From DASQUK01 sp963813485 (lineage in GTDB: Bacteria; Actinomycetota; Acidimicrobiia; Acidimicrobiales; VFJN01): a stretch of 64,000 nt of DNA. The stretch covers positions 62,001-126,000 of the forward strand of contig CAWEZE010000029.1 of NCBI GenBank assembly GCA_963813485.1. Direction: 5' to 3'. Numbering within the stretch: the first letter of the stretch is position 1; the number at the start of each line of letters is the position of its first letter. Both the position numbers and the translations under genes were made by a program. Positions 1 through 6,663 of this stretch are shown here, one piece after another. A model generated the notes under the pieces. That model was given only the letters and a program-made list of their open reading frames with translations, ran no database searches and was not told the origin of the DNA.

Positions 1-694
1 CCGCGATGGCCTGGTAGAGCGCAGCGGCGTCGGCGACGGTGCGGCTGAGCGGTCCGATCTGGTCGAGCGAGCTGGCGAATGCCACCAGCCCGTAGCGCGA
101 GACCCGGCCGTAGGTGGGCTTCATTCCCACGACGCCGCAGAGCGCCGCAGGTTGGCGGATCGACCCGCCGGTGTCGGAGCCGAGCCCCAGGGCCGCGAAG
201 CCCGCGGCAACCGCGGCCGCGGAGCCGCCCGACGACCCGCCCGGAACCCTGCTCGTGTCGTGCGGGTTGCGGGTAGGGCCGAACGCGGAGTTCTCGGTGG
301 AGCTACCCATGGCGAACTCGTCGAGGTTGGTCTTGCCGATCACGATGGCGCCGGCATCGGCCAGTCTCTCGACCACGGTGGCGTCATACGGTGGCCGCCA
401 CCCCTCGAGGATCCGAGACGAGCAGGTGGTGGGGATGCCGGAGGTGCAGATGTTGTCCTTGAGGGCGATCGGCACGCCCGCCAGCGGGCCCGGATCCTCC
501 CCCGCCGCCACCCGACGGTCGACGGCGAGAGCCGCCCGACGGGCCTCGTCGGCCAGCACCAGGTTGAAGGCGTGGATCTCGCCGTCACCGGCCTCGATGG
601 CGGCAAGGTGTTCTTCGACGACGTCGGCCGCCCGGCGCTCACCGGCGCGGACGGCGGCCGCGATGTCGAGGGCGGTGGCGGTCGATGCCGTCAC
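1..694 (-). CDS. gatA: Asp-tRNA(Asn)/Glu-tRNA(Gln) amidotransferase subunit A (partial, N-terminal 231 codons)
   Basis: This is the glutaminase/amidase subunit of GatCAB, which converts misacylated Glu-tRNA(Gln) or Asp-tRNA(Asn) to the amidated form. The visible part carries the amidase signature: a Lys in ALKDNICTSGIP and the glycine/serine-rich GGSSGGSAAAVAAG stretch that holds the cis-Ser and nucleophilic Ser of the Ser-cisSer-Lys triad, followed by GSDTGGSIRQPAA. The reading starts with GTG, which overlaps the gatC stop codon (GTGA, 691-694), so the two are translationally coupled. The gene runs off the left edge of the window. A second, unrelated amidase lies at 55340-56740. This one is assigned to GatA because of gatC upstream. 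Confidence 0.95.
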   Translation of the reverse strand, partial: MTASTATALDIAAAVRAGERRAADVVEEHLAAIEAGDGEIHAFNLVLADEARRAALAVDRRVAAGEDPGPLAGVPIALKDNICTSGIPTTCSSRILEGWRPPYDATVVERLADAGAIVIGKTNLDEFAMGSSTENSAFGPTRNPHDTSRVPGGSSGGSAAAVAAGFAALGLGSDTGGSIRQPAALCGVVGMKPTYGRVSRYGLVAFASSLDQIGPLSRTVADAAALYQAIA

Positions 695-990
695 GGGGCG
701 TCCCCCAGCACCGGTGGGACGCGGAACTGACCGTCCTCGGTGGCGGGCGCGCCGGCCAGTGCGGCCTCGCGGTCGAGGCACGGGCGCTCCTCGTCCGGGC
801 GCACGACGTTGACGAGCGGATAGGGATGCGCGGTCGGGGGCACGTCATCCACGTCGAGCGCCTCGACGTCGCGGGCGTGGTCGAGGACCTTGCCGAGCTG
901 CTCGGTGAACGTGTCGATCTCCTCGTCGGTGAGCAGGAGCCGGGCCAGCCGCGCCACGTGCGCGACCTCGTCGCGGGTGATCTGCGCCAT
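691..990 (-). CDS. gatC: Asp-tRNA(Asn)/Glu-tRNA(Gln) amidotransferase subunit C
   Basis: This is the small stabilising subunit of the GatCAB complex, wrapping around GatA. The 99-residue reading begins MAQITRDEVAHVARLARL, the usual GatC opening, and ends with the conserved FRVPPVLGDAP tail. An upstream ATG at 999 exists, but a TACGAT -10-like box (998-1003) overlaps it and lies 7 nt before the ATG at 990, so 990 fits a leaderless start. It overlaps gatA by 4 nt. Confidence 0.93.
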   Translation of the reverse strand: MAQITRDEVAHVARLARLLLTDEEIDTFTEQLGKVLDHARDVEALDVDDVPPTAHPYPLVNVVRPDEERPCLDREAALAGAPATEDGQFRVPPVLGDAP

Positions 991-997
991 GCGGGGC

Positions 998-1003
998 ATC
1001 GTA
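998..1003 (-). promoter_or_regulatory. -10 box of a leaderless gatCA promoter
   Basis: On the minus strand TACGAT lies 7 nt before the gatC ATG at 990, so the transcript would start at or next to the start codon. No Shine-Dalgarno sequence is visible between them. The same arrangement is seen at many other genes here. Confidence 0.5.
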
Positions 1004-1025
1004 GGCGGGCCCCGTCCGAACCCGG

Positions 1026-1040
1026 CGAGGCAATACGGTC
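1026..1040 (+). repeat. Family B repeat unit (CGAGGCAATACGGTC)
   Basis: The unit CGAGGCAATACGGTC is identical to the one at 17507-17521 and close to those at 17536 and 35450. Here it is a single copy between gatC and the 3' end of the esterase gene, overlapping the esterase stop codon by 2 nt. No opposed partner is visible nearby, so it is unlikely to fold into the hairpin seen at the other sites. Confidence 0.6.
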
Positions 1041-1815
1041 AGCCGCTGGCGCTCCCCGTGACCCGCCCCGCGAACTCGACCGCCCGCTCGAAGATGAGTT
1101 CCTTGTCGTAGTCGAGCGTGGCGACGTGGTAGCTGCGTTCCAGGGTGATCCGCTCGACAGGGCCCGAGACCCGCTCGGCCACGATGTCGCTGTTGTGGGG
1201 GTCGACCACATGGTCCTGCGGGCTGGTCATGAGCAGGACCGGGCACGTGATCTTGGCCAGGTCGTCGACCGTCTCGGCGGCGGCGTCCGCGAGGCTGAGC
1301 AGCGGTCGCAGAGGCGTGACGTCGTACGCCTTCTCGCGACCGGCCGGGTCGGCCACGTCACCGCCGATGGCGGGGATGCGGTCGATGCCGCCGTCGACCA
1401 TCTGGCGGATCCCGTCGACCATCTCGGCGCCCATCTCCACCGCCGGATTGACACACACCAGGCCTGCGATCTCGGGGTGCCGGGCGGCCAGCCACAGCGT
1501 GAGCGATCCGCCCATCGACAGGCCGGCCACCACCACCCTGTCCACCCGCGCCGCCAGGTCCTCGTACGCCGCCTCGACCGCGGCGGACCAGTCGGCCCAG
1601 CCGGTGTCGACCAGGTCGTCGACCGAGGTGCCATGCCCGGGCAGCAGCGGCAGCTCGACCGCGTACCCGGCGCCGTGCAGGGCCTCCGCCAGACCCCGCA
1701 GAGACTGCGGATTGCCGGTGAAGCCGTGGATGACCAGCGCCCCGTGAGGTCCGCCCGGCGCCGACCACGGCTCGCACCCGGGGATGATCTCCTTGCCGTC
1801 CCGCGTGTTTGCCAT
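1039..1815 (-). CDS. Alpha/beta hydrolase, carboxylesterase / monoacylglycerol lipase-like
   Basis: This is a 258-residue cytoplasmic serine hydrolase. The nucleophile elbow GLSMGG places Ser100. The likely acid is the Asp in SPQDHVVDP and the likely base the His in SYHVATLDYD. The oxyanion HGFTGNPQS motif is near residue 30. This matches the Est30/monoacylglycerol-lipase branch, which cleaves short or medium acyl esters, but the true substrate cannot be read from sequence. A TAGGGT box (1824-1829) lies 8 nt before the ATG, so a leaderless transcript is likely. It is divergent from the TetR gene at 1933 and shares the intergenic region that holds a perfect palindrome (1894-1909), so it may be a target of that regulator. 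Confidence 0.8.
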   Translation of the reverse strand: MANTRDGKEIIPGCEPWSAPGGPHGALVIHGFTGNPQSLRGLAEALHGAGYAVELPLLPGHGTSVDDLVDTGWADWSAAVEAAYEDLAARVDRVVVAGLSMGGSLTLWLAARHPEIAGLVCVNPAVEMGAEMVDGIRQMVDGGIDRIPAIGGDVADPAGREKAYDVTPLRPLLSLADAAAETVDDLAKITCPVLLMTSPQDHVVDPHNSDIVAERVSGPVERITLERSYHVATLDYDKELIFERAVEFAGRVTGSASG

Positions 1816-1823
1816 GGCCGTAG

Positions 1824-1829
1824 ACCCTA
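1824..1829 (-). promoter_or_regulatory. -10 box, leaderless esterase promoter
   Basis: On the minus strand TAGGGT lies 8 nt upstream of the ATG at 1815, with no ribosome-binding site in between. Confidence 0.45.
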
Positions 1830-1893
1830 AGGCGGTCAGGCGTCGGTCGTCAGACCGACACCTACGAGGGTCGCCGGGCCCGGCGGGCCTGGA

Positions 1894-1909
1894 TTGACCC
1901 CTGGGTCAA
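1894..1909. promoter_or_regulatory. Palindromic operator candidate TTGACCC-CT-GGGTCAA
   Basis: This is a perfect 7+7 bp inverted repeat with a 2-bp centre, 24 bp before the TetR start at 1933 and 78 bp from the divergent esterase start. Its position and symmetry fit a TetR-dimer operator. Its left half also contains TTGACC, a possible -35 element of the TetR gene. The binding partner is inferred from adjacency only. Confidence 0.55.
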
Positions 1910-1932
1910 GGCTGGCAACACTGTCGCTCGCG

Positions 1933-2589
1933 ATGTCCGACCGCCAACTCACCACCCAAGGGGCCGAACGTAAGCAGCAGCTCCTCGACGCTGCCGCCCG
2001 CCTCTTCGCCGAGCAGGGCTACGCCTCCACGCGCGTGGTCGACATCGTCGACGCCGCCGGTGTCGCCAAGGGCCTCTTCTACTGGTACTTCGAGAACAAG
2101 GAGGCCCTGTTCCGCGAGCTGGCCGCCGAGATGCGGCGGCGCCTCCGCCGCCAGCAGGCTGCGGCCATCGACGACCGCGCCGCGGCACTCACCCGCCTGC
2201 TGCAGGGGTCGGTCGCCAGCGTCCACTTCATGGCCGAGAACGCGCCGTTCTTCTCGCTGCTCGAGGTGGAGGGACACACCGTGTCGGACGTGCTGCGCCA
2301 GGGGACCGAGCAGCACGTCCGCGACGTGACCACCCTCATCGTGGCGGGCCAGGGCGACGGCACCGTGACCGACGACGACCCGGCGGAGCTGCTGGCGCTG
2401 TCGGTGGTCGGGACCGTCGGCCAGTTCGGCCACTTCCACCGGACGCATCGGGTCGAGCTCTCCCTCGACGAGCTGTCGGGTTACGTCGCCCGCATGGTCG
2501 CTCGCATGCTGGCGGCCGACGAGCACACCGCTCGGGCATCCCTCGCCGCGCTGGGCAACCGCGCCGACGCGCCGGCGGCCACCGTCTGA
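1933..2589 (+). CDS. TetR/AcrR family transcriptional regulator
   Basis: The 218-residue reading starts at MSDRQLTTQGAERKQQLL. An in-frame upstream TTG at 1894 would lie inside the palindrome and is unlikely to be the start. The N-terminal TetR helix-turn-helix runs roughly over residues 15-60, with GYASTRVVDIVDAAGVAKGLFYWYF as its core (given here as landmarks A-x-LF through WYFENKEALF). The C-terminal ligand domain is not diagnostic. Divergence from the esterase gene and the palindrome between them suggest local autoregulation. Confidence 0.85.
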   Translation: MSDRQLTTQGAERKQQLLDAAARLFAEQGYASTRVVDIVDAAGVAKGLFYWYFENKEALFRELAAEMRRRLRRQQAAAIDDRAAALTRLLQGSVASVHFMAENAPFFSLLEVEGHTVSDVLRQGTEQHVRDVTTLIVAGQGDGTVTDDDPAELLALSVVGTVGQFGHFHRTHRVELSLDELSGYVARMVARMLAADEHTARASLAALGNRADAPAATV

Positions 2590-2673
2590 TCGCCGCCGCG
2601 GCCCAATGTGCCCTGTGAGGCGGCCCTCGCTAGCCTTGCCCGGTCATTCCGCTAGCACGAGGTTTCGCCCTCC

Positions 2674-3033
2674 ATGATCCGTAGTCGAGGCCTAGTCGCG
2701 CTCGCCGCCGTTGCCGCGCTGTCGCTCTCGGCGTGCACCAACAACGACGCCGACGCCGGCGACGTGGTCGACGCCATGACCGATGCCGGGCTCCCGGACG
2801 ACCAAGCCGACTGCATGGGTCAGGAGTTCGACCAAGCGTTCGACCAGGACCAGATGAACGACCTCGCCGCCGCCGACGATCCCCAGGACTTCCCATCGGG
2901 AACCAAGCCGACCGTCGACTCCATCATCGAGGACTGCACCGGAGAGTCCGTGCCGGGCTCCGAAGGGACGGAGTCCGGTGGCCAGGACGGCGAGTCGGAG
3001 ACCACCACCACGACGGCGGCCGAGGGCAACTAG
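2674..3033 (+). CDS. Putative lipoprotein, unknown function
   Basis: The 119-residue product has a signal peptide ending in a lipobox (LSLSAC, Cys around residue 21), so it should be lipid-anchored outside the membrane. The mature part is small and very acidic. It contains two more cysteines (DCMGQEF and EDCTGES) that could form a disulfide, and it ends in a low-complexity Ser/Thr/Glu tail with TTTTT. No enzymatic motif is visible. It resembles small cell-surface lipoproteins of actinobacteria. Confidence 0.7.
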   Translation: MIRSRGLVALAAVAALSLSACTNNDADAGDVVDAMTDAGLPDDQADCMGQEFDQAFDQDQMNDLAAADDPQDFPSGTKPTVDSIIEDCTGESVPGSEGTESGGQDGESETTTTTAAEGN

Positions 3034-3126
3034 CGCGGGGACGACGCCTCCGACGCTTGCACGACGGCTGCAAACACCCGCGCTAGCATGCGGCAGCTTT
3101 TCGAGCCGACCAGGGAGGATCGCCTC

Positions 3127-3519
3127 GTGCCTTACAAGTTCCTGTCGGATGAGTGGATGGATGCGGCCCGGAAGATCCGGGAAGAGGTGGATGCGCCGAC
3201 GACCGCCCCCCAGCCTGTGAAGATGAACTTCGTCATCACCGAGGTCCCGTTCGGGGAAGGCACGGTCGAGGCGCACATGGACACGACGAGCGGTTCGGTC
3301 GAGCTCGAGCTGGGTCATGTCGACGCCGCCGACGTCACCGCGACCCTCGACTACGACACCGCTAAGGCGATGATGGTCGACGCCAACCCCCAGGCCGGCA
3401 TGCAGGCCTTCATGGCGGGAAAAATCAAGCTCCAGGGCGACATGACCAAGGCCCTGGCCCTGCAGTCGGGTCCTCCCAACCCTGACCTGACGGCCAAGAT
3501 CCAGGCGATCACCGAGTAA
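3127..3519 (+). CDS. SCP2 sterol-binding domain protein
   Basis: The 130-residue protein has an SCP2-like lipid-binding fold: the central VEAHMDTTSGSVELELG strand region, then DVTATLDYDTAKAMMV and the MAGKIKLQGDMTKALAL motif that marks the family. Such domains bind lipids or fatty acyl/sterol ligands. The GTG at 3127 is chosen because GGGAGG lies 8-9 nt before it. An ATG at 3088 is in frame but overlaps a TAGCAT -10-like box (3084-3089), so transcription probably starts after it. Confidence 0.8.
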   Translation: MPYKFLSDEWMDAARKIREEVDAPTTAPQPVKMNFVITEVPFGEGTVEAHMDTTSGSVELELGHVDAADVTATLDYDTAKAMMVDANPQAGMQAFMAGKIKLQGDMTKALALQSGPPNPDLTAKIQAITE

Positions 3520-3533
3520 CGCACGCCCCGAAA

Positions 3534-3630
3534 ACGGAGTGTGCCGAGCCGGCTGGGGCGGCAGCCTCATCGCGGCGGCTGGGGAACACCGCGTCCGGCA
3601 TACCGCCCCAACGGGCCCGGCACGCTCTGT
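3534..3630. terminator. Long imperfect inverted repeat, 28-bp arms
   Basis: Positions 3534-3561 pair with 3603-3630. There are 23 Watson-Crick pairs of 28, plus two G-U pairs in the + strand transcript, around a 41-nt loop. It lies 15 nt after the SCP2 stop, between convergent genes, so transcription termination is the simplest role. It is much longer than a usual terminator stem and could instead be a palindromic repeat element. Confidence 0.5.
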
Positions 3631-3828
3631 AGTTGTTAGTTTACTCGCTGCTAGTGTCTGGCAACCAAAAAGGTGTCGAAAAAACCTTCAAGTATGAAGT
3701 GATGCTTGAGTCGCAGGAGAGACGACCCCAGGCGGGAGGGGGTCTCCCGTCTGGTGGAAGCGTCCCCCAACCGGGGCCTCAGGTCAAGGCCCAGTTCTCG
3801 TGTGGTTCGCTGTGGTTTCGTGTGAGCG
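3631..3828. other. Intergenic stretch between convergent genes, AT-richer than surroundings
   Basis: This is the rest of the 309-bp gap between the SCP2 gene and the kinase gene. The segment 3625-3710 is clearly richer in A and T than its surroundings and contains small hairpins (AAGGT...ACCTT; CTTCA-AGTA-TGAAG). A CGGGAG/CTCCCG hairpin lies at 3733-3749 and may terminate the kinase transcript. Small ORFs on both strands lack any recognisable feature. I see no tRNA or known ncRNA. Confidence 0.35.
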
Positions 3829-5955
3829 TCACCCATCCGAAGCCATGACCAGGTCGATGGCCGTGCCCGGATCGACCTCGGTGTCGATCAGCGGCACGGT
3901 TTCCTGCACCTGACCGTCGCCCGGGCCGAACACCATGCCGACGTTCAGGTCCGCGTCCTCCAGCGTCGCCCGAGCGTCCTCGAGCGTCGCGCCCTCGACG
4001 TCGGGCACGGTGACCCGGCCGCCGGCGACGACAACGAGCACCGTCGTTCCCTGATCGACCTCCTCGCCCTCGTCGGGGTCGGTGCGGATGACCTCCCCCT
4101 CCTCGCGGCTGCCCCTTGCCGGGCGGAAGTCGAGCTCGACCTCGAGACCCAGTGCCTCCAGCTCGGCCACCGCATCCTGGTACTGCTCGCCCTCGAGGTC
4201 GGGGATCTCGGGCTCGTCCCGCCCCGCCGACACTATGAGCGGCACCGACGATCCCCGAGGCGCCTGGCCCGCCACGTCCTCACCGAGCGCGATCACGATG
4301 CCGGCGTCGACCTCGTCGCTCGGCTGCCGCTGGACGTCGGCCTGGAGGCCTGCGGTTGCGAGCCGGGCCTCGGCGTCCTCCTGGCTCAGGCCGACGAGAT
4401 CCTGCGGGACCGACACCAGTGGCGGGCCCAGCGAGACGTGCAGTGTCAGCGTCTCGCCCTCGCGGAGCGCCGAACCGGGCTCCGGCACCGTACGAACGAT
4501 CTCGCCCTCCTGGGTGCCGTCGTAGTAGTCGCGCCGGGTGACGATGTCCCAGCCGTTGCCTCCGATCATGTCGAGCGCCTGGTCCTGCTGGGCGCCGACG
4601 AGCTGCTCGGGCACCGCGTGGGAGGGCACCTGCGAGTCGATGTAGACCCACGATCCGACCACCCCGATGGCCACCGCGACGGCGACCACCAGGGCACCCA
4701 GCATGAGACGCCGGGCACTGCGATCGCCGGCGGATAGCGCCGGGGTACCGGCAGGCGGCGTGTGCGGCGGGCCGGCCGGCGGGGGCGGAAGGCCGGGGGG
4801 CGGCGGGAGCACGGTTGTCGAGGTGGCGTCGGTGGCGGACACACCGGTCCCGGTCATCGCCGCGGACAGGTCCGACGCTCCCACGAGCGACATGCCGGCA
4901 AGGCCGGCGGGCCCGGTGCCCGCCTCTCCCACGTGGACACCCACCACTTCGCTGCCCACGGCCGTGCCCGACGCCACCACCAGGGCGCTCGCCGCGCCCG
5001 CCTTGCCGGATCCGGCGCCGTTGCCGCGTGCATACACCTCCGGACGCACGAGCGTGCCGTCACGCGTGTCCTCCGGGACCGCGCCGTTGACGCTCGGCGG
5101 GGCCAACCGGAGGGGCGAGGGGCGGGCCAGCTGCTCGGCGGCGGCGACGAGCCCGGCCCCGAACGCAGCGGCGTCGGGCCGCTTGCCGGCATCGATGCAG
5201 CCGGCCTGCGTGAGGATGGCGGTGAGTGCCCCCATCACCTCCGGCACCACCAAGGGGTGTTCCAGCCGGGCCATCAGCGTGCCGATGGTGGTGTCGGCGC
5301 TGAACGGCACCGTCCCGGTCACGGCCTCGACCAGCACGAGTGCCAGCGAGTAGATGTCGCTGGCACCGTTGACCGACTCGCCGCGGGCCTGCTCCGGGGA
5401 GGCGTAGCGGGCGGTGCCCAGCATGGCGCCGGTGGGCTCGGTCCAGCCGGCCTCGGCGATGGCACGTGCCAGGCCGAAGTCGGCCACGCGCAACCGGCTG
5501 TCGTCGCCGAACAACAGGTTTGCGGGCTTGACGTCGCGGTGGACGAAGCCCTGTCGGTGGGCGTGGTCGAGGGCCCGTGCCGTCTCCAGCCCGACGAGGA
5601 GTGCCTGCGCCGTGGTCAGCCGGTGGCCGGCGTCGAGCATCGAGCGCAGGCTGCCGCCGCCGAGGAACTCGGTGACGAGATACGGGGAGTCCTCGTCGCC
5701 GCTCCAGTCGAACACCGCCAGGATGTGCGGGTGGCTCAAAGCGGCGGCGGCGCGCGCCTCCGCTCGAAAGCGGCGCAGGAACAACCCGTCGTCGGCGAGG
5801 GCCGGGTGCAGCACCTTGACCGCCACGCGGCGGCGCAGGCGGACGTCGTCTGCCAGGTAGACATGCGCCGACGCTCCGGATCCGACCGCCGAGAGAAGTC
5901 TGTAGCGCCCACCCAGCACACGACCGATCTGGTCGGTCATGCGGGTCATGGCCAC
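3829..5955 (-). CDS. PASTA-domain Ser/Thr protein kinase (PknB-type)
   Basis: This is a membrane-anchored eukaryotic-type kinase of 708 residues. The kinase domain (about 15-275) has the Gly loop GSGASA, Lys47 in VAVKVL, the catalytic loop HRDVKPANL with Asp141, and DFG with Asp159. A proline/glycine-rich linker follows, then one membrane segment at about 417-438 and four extracellular PASTA repeats (about 447-708). PASTA domains sense peptidoglycan fragments, and such kinases adjust cell-wall growth and division. The usual neighbours (FtsW, PBP, FHA, PstP) are absent. The GTG start at 5955 follows a TACTCT box by 7 nt (5963-5968), so it is leaderless. ATGs at 5949 and 5940 are alternatives. 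Confidence 0.92.
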   Translation of the reverse strand: MAMTRMTDQIGRVLGGRYRLLSAVGSGASAHVYLADDVRLRRRVAVKVLHPALADDGLFLRRFRAEARAAAALSHPHILAVFDWSGDEDSPYLVTEFLGGGSLRSMLDAGHRLTTAQALLVGLETARALDHAHRQGFVHRDVKPANLLFGDDSRLRVADFGLARAIAEAGWTEPTGAMLGTARYASPEQARGESVNGASDIYSLALVLVEAVTGTVPFSADTTIGTLMARLEHPLVVPEVMGALTAILTQAGCIDAGKRPDAAAFGAGLVAAAEQLARPSPLRLAPPSVNGAVPEDTRDGTLVRPEVYARGNGAGSGKAGAASALVVASGTAVGSEVVGVHVGEAGTGPAGLAGMSLVGASDLSAAMTGTGVSATDATSTTVLPPPPGLPPPPAGPPHTPPAGTPALSAGDRSARRLMLGALVVAVAVAIGVVGSWVYIDSQVPSHAVPEQLVGAQQDQALDMIGGNGWDIVTRRDYYDGTQEGEIVRTVPEPGSALREGETLTLHVSLGPPLVSVPQDLVGLSQEDAEARLATAGLQADVQRQPSDEVDAGIVIALGEDVAGQAPRGSSVPLIVSAGRDEPEIPDLEGEQYQDAVAELEALGLEVELDFRPARGSREEGEVIRTDPDEGEEVDQGTTVLVVVAGGRVTVPDVEGATLEDARATLEDADLNVGMVFGPGDGQVQETVPLIDTEVDPGTAIDLVMASDG

Positions 5956-5962
5956 AAGGTGA

Positions 5963-5968
5963 AGAGTA
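5963..5968 (-). promoter_or_regulatory. -10 box, leaderless kinase promoter
   Basis: On the minus strand TACTCT is separated from the GTG at 5955 by 7 nt with no ribosome-binding site. This supports the longer reading of the kinase. Confidence 0.45.
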
Positions 5969-6121
5969 CGGTCGGTTGCAGGCCGACGCCATCAGGAGCT
6001 ACGCGTCAGCGGTAGGTCGACGCGGCTACGGGGCTGGCGGGTGGGGGACGGGCGGAGGCTCCTGCGGGCCGATCACAGCTGGTTGGCGTCGGTTACCGCC
6101 CGGCAGACCCGTCGTGCGACG

Positions 6122-6583
6122 ATGGCCACCCCAATGGCCAGCACCTCCACCTCTCCCTACAGCACGCGCTTCAAGGTCGTTGCCGTGATCGTGCTGGCGC
6201 TGGCGATCGGGGCGTTCGTGGCCGCGTACCTCGCCACCAGCGACGAAGGCGACGACGAGCTGGGGCGGTCGGGCAACGCGATCGGCACCGAGTTCGTCGA
6301 GCAGCGCATCCCGGCGCCCGACAGCCAGGTGCCGCAGCAGTCGACCGTCGGCATCGACCTGGTGTCCGGCTGGGAGGGCACGCTGCAGCTCAACAACGTC
6401 GAGATCCCCATGGACCAGCTGACGCTGACCCCCGAGCTGGCGCGGATCGAGTTCACCCCCGGCGAGGGCAAGGTGGTCGAGGAGCTGCAGGCCGGGCGCA
6501 ACTGCATCACCGCCATCGTGTGGCCGATCGCGGAGGGACGGGACGCGGCCCGCCAGGTTCCCTGGTGCTTCACCGTGGTGTGA
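6122..6583 (+). CDS. Single-pass membrane protein of unknown function
   Basis: The 153-residue product has a short cytoplasmic N-terminus and one membrane segment (about 18-40, VVAVIVLALAIGAFVAAYLA). The outside domain of about 110 residues has GTEFVEQRIPAPDSQVPQQ and two cysteines near the C-terminus (NCITAIVWP and PWCFTVV). I do not recognise the domain. The start is placed at MATPMAS because the longer upstream reading has no conserved look and the membrane segment then sits properly. It is convergent with ligA, with a strong hairpin between them. Confidence 0.65.
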   Translation: MATPMASTSTSPYSTRFKVVAVIVLALAIGAFVAAYLATSDEGDDELGRSGNAIGTEFVEQRIPAPDSQVPQQSTVGIDLVSGWEGTLQLNNVEIPMDQLTLTPELARIEFTPGEGKVVEELQAGRNCITAIVWPIAEGRDAARQVPWCFTVV

Positions 6584-6590
6584 ATTTCGA

Positions 6591-6616
6591 GACGGGAGGG
6601 CGAACCCTCCCCCGTC
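6591..6616. terminator. Bidirectional terminator hairpin
   Basis: GACGGGAGGG, a CGAA tetraloop, then CCCTCCCCCGTC form a very stable stem with a 2-nt bulge. It lies 8 nt after the stop of the membrane-protein gene and about 50 nt beyond the ligA stop. The symmetric position between convergent genes fits termination in both directions. No T-tract is present, as is common in high-GC actinobacteria. Confidence 0.65.
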
Positions 6617-6663
6617 GACCGCCCCCCACGCCTCCAGCCACCGAGCCCAGCGTCGCAGCGCCC

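Noticed and set aside
3620..3720. tRNA or known small RNA in the AT-rich gap
   Set aside because: No cloverleaf, no CCA-adjacent acceptor stem and no TTCRA-type T-loop could be drawn.
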